Shown: in pieces, positions 22,635 through 31,512 of the stretch
Layout of the letters: each line of letters starts with the position of its first letter
Position numbering within the stretch: position 1 is the stretch's first letter
Made by a program: the position numbers and the translations under genes
The notes under the pieces: generated by a model
Told to the model about the DNA's origin: nothing
Database searches by the model: none
Seen by the model: the letters and a program-made list of their open reading frames with translations, nothing else
Virus record (IMG/VR): IMGVR_UViG_3300009551_000020
Coordinates: 1-52,798 of that record
Length of the DNA stretch: 52,798 nucleotides
Direction: 5' to 3' (one strand)
DNA from: a virus

Positions 22635-24255
22635 CGCCCTTGTCGTAACGCTCGGCCTTGATGCGCGAGGCTTCAAGAACGGCGTACGCAAGACGCAAGA
22701 CGACTTCAGCGCGGGCACGAAGAAATGGACGCAGGAAAGCAAGAAGAACGTAAACGAGTTCTCCGACGCCCTCGGCTCGGTCGTTCGGCAAGCGGCGTTG
22801 TTGGTGTTCGGGTTCGAGGGTATCAAGGGCGCAATTAGCTACTTCGCCGGCCTCAACGTAGCGAACGCGAACCTCGGCCGATTCTCCAAGAACCTCGGCG
22901 AATCCGCGCACGAGGTCAACACGTGGGATTCAGCCGTAGAACTTGCGGGCGGCTCGGCGAAAGATGCACAAACCGACCTCATGGCGTTGTCGAACTCTAT
23001 CACAGCGTTAAAGGCTACGGGCGACGTTTCGCCGCTGTTGCTGTTGTTCCAACGTATGGGTGTTGCGATCTATGACGCCCAAGGGCGTACGCGCAAGCTT
23101 ACCGACTTGTACAAAGACCTCGGCGACAAACTTCGCCAGTACAACCGCGCCGACGCGTTTAACCTCGCGCGGCAAGCCGGGCTTAGCGAGTCAACGTTCA
23201 ATCTGATACGTGCCGAGGGTGACGAGCGCGAGCGGCTGTTGCGCCTCGCCGAGCAGAACAACACGGTCACGGATGAGTCAACGCAGAAAGCCGCCGAGTT
23301 GCAAGAGGAATGGCGAGGTATCGGGCAGACCGTCAAAGGTGTTGCGCTCGAACTGTTGGGCGACATTACGCCGGCCGTGCAAACGGTGTTCGGTTGGGTT
23401 CAAAAGCTTTTTACCGGAATCAAGAACACCGGCTTTTTGCAGGGTGTGTTCACTGCGTTGGGCGGCGCTATTCGGGTTGTAGTAGACCTCGCGCGGCTCG
23501 CATGGTCGGGCTTGTCTCAGCTTTTCAATTTATTGGCCGACACCAAACTCGGGAAGATTATCGGGAAGCTTTGGACAATTGCGAAAGGTTACGGCAAAGA
23601 GTTCGTTGCGCAAGCCGACCGCATGGCCGACGAACTCGCACCCGAGGAAAAGCCGCCAGTACCGCCAAAAGCTAAGACGACGGCCGATTACCGGGCAAAG
23701 ATTGCCGAGACCGAAAAGGCGTTAGGTATCCCCACGGGTACGCTAGACAAGCTCGCGCGTACGGAGTCTAACTACGACCCGAACGCAAAGAACGCGCGCA
23801 CGGGCGCAACGGGTATAGTACAGCTACTTCCGAAGTATTTCCCCAACGCGGGTAAAGACGCGTTCGCGGATATCGACACGGGCGGAAAGTACCTCTTGCA
23901 GCTTTATAAACAGTTTGGGTCTTGGGAACTCGCCGCAGCCGCGTACAATACGGGGCCGGCGAATCTGAAGAAGATTTTAGCCGGTACGAAAGCGTTGCCG
24001 CGCGAGACCAAGAACTATGTTGGTTCTATCTTCGGGCCGAACAACAACGCGCTTGCGGCGGCTCAGTTTGCCAACGCGCAAGCCGTACCGGGGCAATCGG
24101 GCGGCGGGGGTAACACTTCGACGACTACGATTGACATTGACCAAATTAACGTGCATGCCCCCAACGCCAAAGACGCGAACGGTATAGCCGCCGAGCTTCC
24201 GGGGGCGTTGAAGCGTAAGGGTATAGTCGCGCAAGCCGACTCGGGTATGAGCTAA
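22615..24255 (+). CDS. Tape measure protein with lytic transglycosylase domain
   Basis: A 546-residue protein that sets tail length and is ejected at infection. AAGG precedes ATG 22615. Residues 1-60 are a helical start, about 60-300 form long helices, and hydrophobic segments lie near residues 57-72 and 275-310. Residues about 360-470 are an SLT-type lytic transglycosylase: TLDKLARTESNYDPNAKN with catalytic Glu384, GATGIVQLLPKYFPNAG and WELAAAAYNTGP. It would open peptidoglycan during DNA entry. At the usual 0.15 nm per residue the tail would be short, near 80 nm. The C-terminal 60 residues are strand-rich. Confidence 0.88.
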   Translation: MPATIIDALVVTLGLDARGFKNGVRKTQDDFSAGTKKWTQESKKNVNEFSDALGSVVRQAALLVFGFEGIKGAISYFAGLNVANANLGRFSKNLGESAHEVNTWDSAVELAGGSAKDAQTDLMALSNSITALKATGDVSPLLLLFQRMGVAIYDAQGRTRKLTDLYKDLGDKLRQYNRADAFNLARQAGLSESTFNLIRAEGDERERLLRLAEQNNTVTDESTQKAAELQEEWRGIGQTVKGVALELLGDITPAVQTVFGWVQKLFTGIKNTGFLQGVFTALGGAIRVVVDLARLAWSGLSQLFNLLADTKLGKIIGKLWTIAKGYGKEFVAQADRMADELAPEEKPPVPPKAKTTADYRAKIAETEKALGIPTGTLDKLARTESNYDPNAKNARTGATGIVQLLPKYFPNAGKDAFADIDTGGKYLLQLYKQFGSWELAAAAYNTGPANLKKILAGTKALPRETKNYVGSIFGPNNNALAAAQFANAQAVPGQSGGGGNTSTTTIDIDQINVHAPNAKDANGIAAELPGALKRKGIVAQADSGMS

Positions 24256-24256
24256 C

Positions 24257-24940
24257 ATGCCTTCCGTATTCATTCCAAAGCCCCCGTTTCCGAATGTACC
24301 GTTCTTGTTGGGCGTGCCTCAACTCGTACGCTCGCTGTTGTTTCAGCCGGCGACGACGGTTGTACTCGGGGCTCAGGCGCAACATGGTCTTTGGGCGTCG
24401 GCTCAAGTAGCCCCCTCGTGGGGTATCTTTGACGACAACGGCAACAAGGTCATAACCCCCGACAACGTGTACGCCTTTAGCGACCGTCGGGAGTGGCGCG
24501 AGTCTGACTACCCGGTTCAACGCGGCGCGTTCGACACCTTCAACAAGGTTATTATTCCGCCCGAGCAAATGGTGCGGATGACCAAGGGCGGAACCCTTTC
24601 GCAACGTACGGCGTTTTTGAAGTCGATTCGGAACATTGAAGGCGACACCAATACGTACGCCATTCTCACGCCCGAGGAAACTTACTTTAGCGTCAACATA
24701 ACCCGAGTTGAGCTTGTGCGGCGTAGTTCCGAGGGTGCGTACTTCCTCGAAGTTGACGTATTCTTTCGTACTATCGTCGAGCAAAACGCGCAGTATTCAA
24801 CGACGGCGGCGAACACGGCTAACGCGCAAAACCCGCCGGCCCTCCCGCCCGTCAACCAAGGCAACATACAGCCGCAACCGATTGTGCCGAACAGTGTGCA
24901 AACGGTCGTAACCAACGCCGTGGCGAGCGCTCCGCTATGA
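24257..24940 (+). CDS. Dit-like/baseplate hub-associated tail protein
   Basis: A 227-residue protein. Its N-terminus (PKPPFPNVPFLLGVPQLVRS) and the segment WGIFDDNGNKVITPDNVYAF followed by REWRESDYPVQRGAFDTFNK match the Dit-like tail protein domain found after tape measure genes in Pam3-type baseplates. The C-terminal 45 residues are Pro/Asn/Gln-rich. It should sit at the tube end as part of the central hub. Coupled by ATGA to the plug-like gene. Confidence 0.68.
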   Translation: MPSVFIPKPPFPNVPFLLGVPQLVRSLLFQPATTVVLGAQAQHGLWASAQVAPSWGIFDDNGNKVITPDNVYAFSDRREWRESDYPVQRGAFDTFNKVIIPPEQMVRMTKGGTLSQRTAFLKSIRNIEGDTNTYAILTPEETYFSVNITRVELVRRSSEGAYFLEVDVFFRTIVEQNAQYSTTAANTANAQNPPALPPVNQGNIQPQPIVPNSVQTVVTNAVASAPL

Positions 24941-25281
24941 TGCTCATACCCCTAAGCGCGGTCGCGTCTCAAACGCTACAGTTTGTTGCGGGCGGGCAGA
25001 ACTGCCAAATGTCGGTGTACACAAAAGACGGGTACGACTACAACGACGTAACGTTGAGCACGCCGAAAGAGTACATCGCGATTGATTTCGCGTATAACGG
25101 TATTCAAGTAACCAACACTCAGAATTGCTTGAACCGAAAGCGGCTGTTGATTAATCGACAGTATTTCGGCTTCGTTGGCGACTTCATGTTTGTAGATACG
25201 CAAGGTACAGACGACCCGCAATATACCGGGCTCGGCTCGCGTTGGGTCTTGGTGTACTTAGAAGCGAGCGACCTACCGTGA
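24937..25281 (+). CDS. Baseplate plug-like protein (Pam3 gp18 type)
   Basis: A 114-residue beta-rich protein. LSAVASQTLQFVAGGQNCQM, then YIAIDFAYNG, NRKRLLINRQYFGFVGDFMF and a YTGLGSRWVLVYL end fit the plug-type domain in the Pam3 baseplate, always between a Dit-like and a hub gene. It overlaps both neighbours by four bases. The assignment rests on pattern and gene order. Confidence 0.65.
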   Translation: MMLIPLSAVASQTLQFVAGGQNCQMSVYTKDGYDYNDVTLSTPKEYIAIDFAYNGIQVTNTQNCLNRKRLLINRQYFGFVGDFMFVDTQGTDDPQYTGLGSRWVLVYLEASDLP

Positions 25282-26162
25282 CGACCTTCACGAAGAAAAA
25301 CCTACGGTATACGTTCATACTCTCTAACAACGCCGTGTTCGAGGGTACGAACTCGAACACCTTGAAAGTTGACGGGCTACGTTCCTCGGCCATGATACAA
25401 GGCTCGGGCTTGCCGGCGTTTCCCGAGGCGCATTTAATCGTGTACGGTTTGAAGCAAGCCGACATGAACGCGCTTACCGCGACTCAGTTTCAGCCCCTTG
25501 CCATGCAACGCAATACAGTCATCGTCGAGGCCGACAGCGGGCAAGGGTTCTCGACCGTCTTCTCGGGGCAGATTATCACAAGCGGCCCTAACTATGACGG
25601 CATCCCGGCGGCGTCGTTGAATGTGCAAGCTCGCGTGCTCGGGTTCGATTCGTTGAACCCGGCTACCCCTACGAGCTACACGGGGGCGACCAGTGTTGCA
25701 AACATCGTGGGAACTATTGCCTCGAAGCTCGGGTACGTACTCGAAAACAACGGGGTAAATGTCAACTTGAGCAATCCGTATTTCGGCGGTACGCTCGTTG
25801 ACCAGCTACGTGCGGTTGCTTCGCAAGCCGGAATTGACGTGTACACCGAGGGCAATGTCATTGCGATATGTCCCAAGGGTGCGCCTCGTCAACAGCAGTC
25901 GTTTACGTTGTCGCCAACATCCGGCCTCGTGGGGTACCCAAAGCTCGACTATCAACGCGGTTACGTCTATGTGAAAGCGTTGTTCAATTCGGCTTTTCGT
26001 TTCGGCGGCCCGATTACCGTGCAAGGCTCCGACGTACCGCTCGCTAACGGCAATTGGGTAATCGGTACGCTAGCCCACGCGCTTGACGCCGTAACCCCCG
26101 GCGGGCGTTGGTTTACGGATATGTTGCTTTACCCGCCGAACAGTTTGCCCCCGATATCATGA
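25278..26162 (+). CDS. Baseplate hub protein
   Basis: A 294-residue protein. I choose the GTG at 25278, which overlaps the previous stop (GTGA), over an upstream in-frame start. The N-terminal 150 residues are beta-rich hub-like domains (IVEADSGQGFSTVFSGQIIT). A middle segment (SVANIVGTIASKLGY, VDQLRAVASQAGIDVYTEG) resembles the gpD/gp27-type hub fold, and the C-terminus ends GGRWFTDMLLYPPNSLPPIS. It would form the trimeric hub carrying the spike encoded next. Confidence 0.68.
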   Translation: MTTFTKKNLRYTFILSNNAVFEGTNSNTLKVDGLRSSAMIQGSGLPAFPEAHLIVYGLKQADMNALTATQFQPLAMQRNTVIVEADSGQGFSTVFSGQIITSGPNYDGIPAASLNVQARVLGFDSLNPATPTSYTGATSVANIVGTIASKLGYVLENNGVNVNLSNPYFGGTLVDQLRAVASQAGIDVYTEGNVIAICPKGAPRQQQSFTLSPTSGLVGYPKLDYQRGYVYVKALFNSAFRFGGPITVQGSDVPLANGNWVIGTLAHALDAVTPGGRWFTDMLLYPPNSLPPIS

Positions 26163-26818
26163 GCGAAGTATTCGGACAACAAGACACCTCGACGACGACA
26201 GACGATTATAATACGTTGTCGTTCGTCTTTTGGTTGCTGATGAACAACATTCAAACGGCGACCATTGTCAAGGTCATATCTTGCACAAACGACGGCGGCT
26301 TGAGCCCCGTTGGTCGGGTCACGGTGCAGCCGTGCGTAAACCAAATGACAGGAAATCGTCAAGCCGTGGCGCACGGTCAACTTTTCAATTGCCTGTATTC
26401 GCGGGTATCGGGCGGCCGTAACGCCGTCATCATGGACCCCGAAGCCGGCGACCTCGGGCTTATGGTGTTCTGTTCTCGCGACTTATCCGGGGTCGTTGCA
26501 AACCAAGGGCCGGCGAACCCCGGTTCGTTTCGCAAGTTTGATTGGGCGGATGGCGTCTTTACGATGAACGTGCCGTTAGGTGTTACTCCTAACCAGTACA
26601 TACGGTTTTCGGATACTGACGGAATCGAGATTGTGTCGCCGGTCAAGTTCAAAGTGTCGGCCCCGATCATTGACTTAGAGGCTACGACCTCACTAACAGC
26701 TAACAGCCCGTTGAACGATATCAAAGGCGGCGGCACCAAGATTGACGGCAAGGTGTTCTTGCCGCACGAGCATAGCGGCGTTACTACAGGCGGCGGGAAT
26801 ACCGGGGGCGTTGTTTAA
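26159..26818 (+). CDS. Baseplate spike protein (Gp138 N-terminal type)
   Basis: A 219-residue protein with ATG 26159 overlapping the hub stop. An early helix (FVFWLLMNNIQTATIVKVIS) leads to an OB-like barrel (GLSPVGRVTVQPCVNQM), then MDPEAGDLGLMVFCSRDLSG. The C-terminal half has strand repeats and ends with DGKVFLPHEHSGVTTGGGN, the His-containing tip typical of membrane-piercing spikes that bind a metal. It should pierce the outer membrane on sheath contraction. Confidence 0.8.
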   Translation: MSEVFGQQDTSTTTDDYNTLSFVFWLLMNNIQTATIVKVISCTNDGGLSPVGRVTVQPCVNQMTGNRQAVAHGQLFNCLYSRVSGGRNAVIMDPEAGDLGLMVFCSRDLSGVVANQGPANPGSFRKFDWADGVFTMNVPLGVTPNQYIRFSDTDGIEIVSPVKFKVSAPIIDLEATTSLTANSPLNDIKGGGTKIDGKVFLPHEHSGVTTGGGNTGGVV

Positions 26819-27210
26819 TGGATACTCTCTTACTCGACCTCGACACGTGGGATTACGTCGTAGACGCGGCGGGCAATTGGGCGGTTGCTACCGGCCCGTA
26901 CGCTCTTGCGCAAGACGTAGCGAGCGCGTGCCGACTCATCAAAGGCGAGCTTTGGTACGACACCTCGCAAGGTATCCCGTACTTGAACCTCAACGGGGGT
27001 AAAGGCGGCCCGAACAACAACTCGAACGTTCTCGGTCAGACGCCGCCTATTTCGTTGCTTCAGGAGTATTTAGTGCAAGCGGCCTTGACCGTTCCGGGTG
27101 TAGTCTCGGCCGTTGCCGTGATACAGTCTTTCAGTGCGGCCACGCGCCAAGTCGTGGGGCAAGTACAGTTCACCGACTCGAACGGTAACACGGGCACCGT
27201 AGCGATATGA
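26818..27210 (+). CDS. Baseplate wedge protein (gp25-like)
   Basis: A 130-residue protein starting in a TAATG overlap with the spike stop. LLLDLDTWDYVVDAAGNWAV, then DVASACRLIKGELWYDTSQG and LVQAALTVPGVVSAVAVIQS match gp25-like baseplate proteins that attach the first sheath ring and bind the wedge. It lies immediately before baseplate J, the usual order. Confidence 0.75.
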   Translation: MDTLLLDLDTWDYVVDAAGNWAVATGPYALAQDVASACRLIKGELWYDTSQGIPYLNLNGGKGGPNNNSNVLGQTPPISLLQEYLVQAALTVPGVVSAVAVIQSFSAATRQVVGQVQFTDSNGNTGTVAI

Positions 27211-28682
27211 GCGACACTTCAGTTACGCCGGTCAAGTTCACGCCAACGGGGCTCGTAATCCCGCCGCAGTCTCAGACGCTTGCCGAGGTGCAAGCTGATA
27301 TGAATGCGGCGTTCGGCGGGAAGCTAAACTTTGGTACGACGGCGCAACCCGGCGGCGCTCCGGGGCAGGTACAGCAAGCGGCGAGTTATACGGCGATCAT
27401 TGCCGACAATAACAGTGTGTTTGCCGAGTTCGTTGACCAAGTTGACCCCGACAACTCTACCGGATTCATGCAAGACGCCATAAAGCGAATTTACTTCATG
27501 AACCGCAAGCCGGGTACGCCGACCTCGGTGCAACTCGTGTGTACCGGCGACCTCGGTACGCCTATCCCGGTCGGGGCGCAAGCTCGCGACACCAGCGGCA
27601 ACATTTACGTTTGCACGCAAGCCGGCACTATCCCGGCGGGCGGTAGCGTTACGCTTGCGTTTGCGAATATGGTACTCGGCCCGATTCCGTGCCCGGCCAA
27701 CACTGTAACAGGAATCTATCAGTCTATTCCGGGTTGGGATACCGTCAACAACCCCGGACCCGGCACGCCCGGTACGAATGTCGAATCGGCGGCCGACTTC
27801 GAGTTTCGTCGTCAGAATTCAGTCGCGGCCAACGCCCACGGGTCAACCCCCGCGATATACGGGGCCGTGTTCGGCGTGGCGGGTGTTATAGACGCCTTCG
27901 CGACCGAGAACGATACCGACAACCCAATCAACGGGCCGCTCGGCGCGAATCAGTCTGTACCCAACAGCACAAACTACTCTGTTGTTGCTCACTCGTTTTA
28001 CATCGCGGTAATCGGCGGCGCGGCTCAGGATATAGGCGAGGCCATTTGGTCGAAGAAGAACGAAGGCTCGAACATGAACGGCAACACGACTGTTGTCGTG
28101 AAGGATACGAGCGGGTACTCGTTTCCTCAGCCGTCGTACAACATCACGTTCAACCGTCCGACGGCGACCTCGTACAACTTCATAATCAACATAAAGAACA
28201 GCGCGAACTTACCCTCGACGATTGTCGCCGACGTGCAAGCGGCCGTGACTGCGCAGTTCAACGGAACCAACGGCGGCCAACGAGCGCGTATCGGTTCTCT
28301 ATTACTTGCCGCGTCGTACTACGGCCCGGTTGCAACGTGCGAAGGGCCGAGCAACCCGGTACAGGTTTTGTCGATTTTCATAGGCTCGACATTCTCGGGT
28401 ACGGGTTCGGTTGTGACCGGCTCGGAAACGTTGACCATTTCGGCCGTCGGCTCGGGCTCGCTGTCGCCGGGAACCGTCTTGACCGGCACCAGCGTTGCAA
28501 GCGGCGCGACCATCGTGCAACAGCTTACAGGCACGCCGGGCGGCGTGGGAACCTATCAAATGAGCGCACAAGCCACGGGCACGGCCGGCCCCGAGGCCAT
28601 TACTGGCGCGGGCGGCACGGCGCAACAGATAGGTATTGACCAAGCGCCGGTTATCGGAACGATTACAGTCAACTTGGTGTAA
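27207..28682 (+). CDS. Baseplate J-like wedge protein
   Basis: A 491-residue protein with typical baseplate J features: an early helix, FMQDAIKRIYFMNRKPGTPT, VQLVCTGDLGTPIPVGAQAR, IPAGGSVTLAFANMVLGPI, and ESAADFEFRRQNSVAANAHG followed by AIYGAVFGVAGVIDAF. Residues about 393-468 (28385-28610) carry a copy of the insert module shared with the cement and sheath proteins (TGTPGGVGTYQMSAQATG). This position is near the C-terminus, where the module probably projects from the baseplate. Confidence 0.82.
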   Translation: MSDTSVTPVKFTPTGLVIPPQSQTLAEVQADMNAAFGGKLNFGTTAQPGGAPGQVQQAASYTAIIADNNSVFAEFVDQVDPDNSTGFMQDAIKRIYFMNRKPGTPTSVQLVCTGDLGTPIPVGAQARDTSGNIYVCTQAGTIPAGGSVTLAFANMVLGPIPCPANTVTGIYQSIPGWDTVNNPGPGTPGTNVESAADFEFRRQNSVAANAHGSTPAIYGAVFGVAGVIDAFATENDTDNPINGPLGANQSVPNSTNYSVVAHSFYIAVIGGAAQDIGEAIWSKKNEGSNMNGNTTVVVKDTSGYSFPQPSYNITFNRPTATSYNFIINIKNSANLPSTIVADVQAAVTAQFNGTNGGQRARIGSLLLAASYYGPVATCEGPSNPVQVLSIFIGSTFSGTGSVVTGSETLTISAVGSGSLSPGTVLTGTSVASGATIVQQLTGTPGGVGTYQMSAQATGTAGPEAITGAGGTAQQIGIDQAPVIGTITVNLV

Positions 28683-28683
28683 C

Positions 28684-29385
28684 GTGTTAGACACCAACGA
28701 AACACTTTGCAGCGAGTACGCAAACAGTCCGACACTGTTGCAACTCATTGCAAACATGAATCAGTACCTTGACCCTCGCGTCAACTTAATCAACTTCTAT
28801 AACTACGTGTGGAATGTTGACACGGCCGTCGGCTTCGGGCTCGACATTTGGGGCCGCATCGTGGGCGTGAATCGCGTCGTACCGATACCCGGAACCTCGG
28901 GCTCGTTCGGGTTCATCAATGACGACTTTCCCTACGATTGGCAAAACTTCGGAAGCGCGAACGCTCCCGGTACCGGCGGCCCGTTCTTCGGCGGCCAAGA
29001 GGTAACGGGCGGGTTCTCGTTGAATGATGACTCTTTCCGTACGCTGATACTCACTAAGGCGCTTGCGAACATCGTAGCGACGACCGCGCCGGCCATGAAT
29101 CAGCTAATACGCAATCTATTTCCGGGTCGCGGGCGCGCGTATACGACGGACCTCGGCAAGTCGAACGCCTCGGCGGGCGGCATGCAAATGAGGTACGTTT
29201 TCGAGTTCCCCTTGACTACAATCGAGTATGCTATCCTCGCATTTAGCGGCGTACTCCCGCACCCGGCCGGTGTCAAGGTTTCGATTCTGGTAATACCGGC
29301 GGGCTCGTTTGGCTTCCAAGAGCAAGGGCCGTTGGTGAATCCGTTCGACTTTGGCACGTTCTATACACCTCCTACGACGGGATAA
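28684..29385 (+). CDS. Baseplate protein (DUF2612 type)
   Basis: A 233-residue protein with GTG 28684 one base after the previous stop. The pattern FYNYVWNVDTAVGFGLDIWG, then RIVGVNRVVPIPG, FSLNDDSFRTLILTKALANI and PAMNQLIRNLFPGRGRAYTT is that of DUF2612 proteins, which sit between baseplate J and tail fibres and correspond to a fibre-bearing wedge protein. Confidence 0.8.
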   Translation: MLDTNETLCSEYANSPTLLQLIANMNQYLDPRVNLINFYNYVWNVDTAVGFGLDIWGRIVGVNRVVPIPGTSGSFGFINDDFPYDWQNFGSANAPGTGGPFFGGQEVTGGFSLNDDSFRTLILTKALANIVATTAPAMNQLIRNLFPGRGRAYTTDLGKSNASAGGMQMRYVFEFPLTTIEYAILAFSGVLPHPAGVKVSILVIPAGSFGFQEQGPLVNPFDFGTFYTPPTTG

Positions 29386-29391
29386 CCCACG

Positions 29392-30762
29392 ATGCCGGGC
29401 GCACCTACCCCCGAAACCCTTCTAGCGGCCATAGCCTCGGCTGCGGCGGCCGGCGGCTTGCCGGGCGACCGTACCGACCCCATGCCCGAGACTTCGACCG
29501 GCACGAACGCCGCGTCGGTCGAGGGCGGCTTTCCTGCTATCACGATGCAGAACGAGCTAGCGGGCGGTAAGCCCCCGCTCGGCCAAGACATGAACGGGTT
29601 CTTGTTCCTCATCTCATCGCACACACTGTACGTTGAATGCGGGCAGACTTACCAGTTCAACGCGACCCTTGCCGCGAAAATCGGCGGGTACCTCACGGGC
29701 ACCATTCTCGGCATGGCCGACGGCTCGGGGCTTTGGCTTTGCACGACGAACGCGAATACCAACAACCCCGACACGGGCGGCGCGGGTTGGGCACCTATCT
29801 CGGCATACGGTACGACGACAGTCAACGGGCTTACCGGCGGCACGGTCACGCTTACGGCGGCGCAAGCCAAGTACGGCGTTATAATACTCAACGGCGTGTT
29901 GACGGGTAATCTCGTCATCAACTTGCCGCAGTATTTGAAAGAATGGTTGATTATCAACAACACCTCGGGCGCGTTCTCGACTACGGTCAAGACTGCCGCC
30001 GGGGGCTCGGTCGGCGTAGTCGTACCGCAAGGCGGGTTCTCGGCCCCCGTGGGTGTCTACAGCGTAGCCGACGGCAACATTTATCCGACGGTCGCGCCGG
30101 TCAATTTGCCTATTGACCAGAATCCGAACCCGTTGACTATCGTACAGCGTACCAACGCGGGTTATGTGTTGGCGACGTACTTCAACCAAAACAGCGCGTA
30201 CGAGAACCCGACTATAGGCGGCGTCGTTGTTGTCAACAACAGCGATAATAACTATTTCCGAAAAATCGGGTTGACTAACTTCGAGGCGCAACTCTTGTTG
30301 CAAGGTCTCGCGGGTCAGCTTGTAAACGGCCAAGTTCCTTTCAGTGTTATATCGCAATGGGCGGCGGCGCTTTTTTCGAGCCCCGCGCTTACAGGTATCC
30401 CCACGGTGCCGACTGCGCCGGGCGGCACGAACACGACCCAAGCGGCCTCGACTGCGTTCGTTCAAGCGGCCGTTGGCGGCTCGGCGTCTTTCACTAGCAA
30501 CGCGCTTTGGGCAGTGTTGCCCGGCGGCCTTGTCGTGCAAGCCGGGGTCGTGGGTTCATCGGGCGGCGTGGGAAGTGTGACGTTCGGTGTTACCTCGGGA
30601 ACCCGAGCCTTCCCCAACAAGCTTATTGCGCCTATCGTCATTGACGTAGCCGGCGGCCCGGTCCAAACATGGTTAAGTTCCGTTATCGGTACTCAGTCGT
30701 TCAACTTCGGTACGTCGAACAGCGGCTCGGCTACGAACTACTTTATCGCCGTAGGGTACTAA
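29392..30762 (+). CDS. Tail fibre protein 1
   Basis: A 456-residue protein. Residues about 40-140 are an attachment-type domain: FPAITMQNELAGGKPPLGQD, MNGFLFLISSHTLYVE, IGGYLTGTILGMADGSGLWL, then NTNNPDTGGAGW. The next gene carries the same order. A strand-rich shaft follows, and the C-terminus (LPGGLVVQAGVVGSSGG to SGSATNYFIAVGY) resembles a fibre tip domain. It would bind the host surface. Confidence 0.78.
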   Translation: MPGAPTPETLLAAIASAAAAGGLPGDRTDPMPETSTGTNAASVEGGFPAITMQNELAGGKPPLGQDMNGFLFLISSHTLYVECGQTYQFNATLAAKIGGYLTGTILGMADGSGLWLCTTNANTNNPDTGGAGWAPISAYGTTTVNGLTGGTVTLTAAQAKYGVIILNGVLTGNLVINLPQYLKEWLIINNTSGAFSTTVKTAAGGSVGVVVPQGGFSAPVGVYSVADGNIYPTVAPVNLPIDQNPNPLTIVQRTNAGYVLATYFNQNSAYENPTIGGVVVVNNSDNNYFRKIGLTNFEAQLLLQGLAGQLVNGQVPFSVISQWAAALFSSPALTGIPTVPTAPGGTNTTQAASTAFVQAAVGGSASFTSNALWAVLPGGLVVQAGVVGSSGGVGSVTFGVTSGTRAFPNKLIAPIVIDVAGGPVQTWLSSVIGTQSFNFGTSNSGSATNYFIAVGY

Positions 30763-30765
30763 CAC

Positions 30766-31512
30766 ATGACCGGACAAGCGCAACCGCCACGGCTCGTTGA
30801 ACCTTTTGCGAAGAACGCGACGACGTGTACGCCCTCGGCCCCCGTGCCCGGCGGCCGTACCTTCCCGTTTCCTCAGCCGTCGCAAATTTCGATCCTAAGC
30901 GGCGCGGCTTCGCTTGACGACGGGTTCGTTCCCCTCAACATGACCGACCCGGCCTCGGGCGGCGTGCCGCCTTTCGGCGTCGATATGAACGGCATTTTGT
31001 TCTATCTGTCGTCATGGTGCGCATACCTCGGGGCGGGTCAGCTTCCGCAGTACGACGCCACGTTGCAAACGTTCATGGGCGGATACGCGCAAGGCGCGGT
31101 ACTTTCCAAGGCTGCGGCCCCGTGGGAAACATGGACGAGCATTGTTGACGGCAACATGACGAACCCGGATACGGGCGGCGCGGGTTGGGTTTCGTCTCGA
31201 ACGTTGTACAACTCGTCGGCTCAAACGGCCGGAACTCATGCTGACTTCGTGTTACCCGGCGCGAGCGACTTTATTCTCGACATAGACTGTTCGGCCGGTA
31301 ACGTCAACATAAACGGCATCATAGCGCAACGCAACGGACAGTCGTTGACGATTCGCAAGAGCGATAGTTCGGCCAATGTGTTAACAATTGCCGTTGGGGT
31401 CGGTACGGCCGGGAATCAAGTACAGTATGTTGGCGACGTTGGGCTAGCTCAGCAATACGCCTCGGTTACGATTCTCAAGAATTCAACTCTCAATGCTTGG
31501 GTAGTGAAATGA
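30766..31512 (+). CDS. Tail fibre protein 2, short
   Basis: A 248-residue protein sharing its N-terminal architecture with fibre 1: SLDDGFVPLNMTDPASGGVP, DMNGILFYLSSW, GGYAQGAVL and TNPDTGGAGW. A short beta-rich C-terminal domain follows. It may attach to the same baseplate site as fibre 1, or act as an adaptor for the long fibre encoded next, with which it overlaps by ATGA. Confidence 0.72.
   Translation: MTGQAQPPRLVEPFAKNATTCTPSAPVPGGRTFPFPQPSQISILSGAASLDDGFVPLNMTDPASGGVPPFGVDMNGILFYLSSWCAYLGAGQLPQYDATLQTFMGGYAQGAVLSKAAAPWETWTSIVDGNMTNPDTGGAGWVSSRTLYNSSAQTAGTHADFVLPGASDFILDIDCSAGNVNINGIIAQRNGQSLTIRKSDSSANVLTIAVGVGTAGNQVQYVGDVGLAQQYASVTILKNSTLNAWVVK

Noticed and set aside
27689-28639. A 316-residue open frame in another forward frame of the baseplate J gene
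   Set aside because: Arg/Gly/His-rich low-complexity translation with no start signals; the J-protein frame is fully supported. The open frame at 20223-20729 in the sheath gene is rejected for the same reason.
29614-30540. A 308-residue antisense frame in tail fibre 1
   Set aside because: Arg-rich shadow of a Gly/Thr/Asn-rich fibre gene; no ribosome site and no protein-like pattern.
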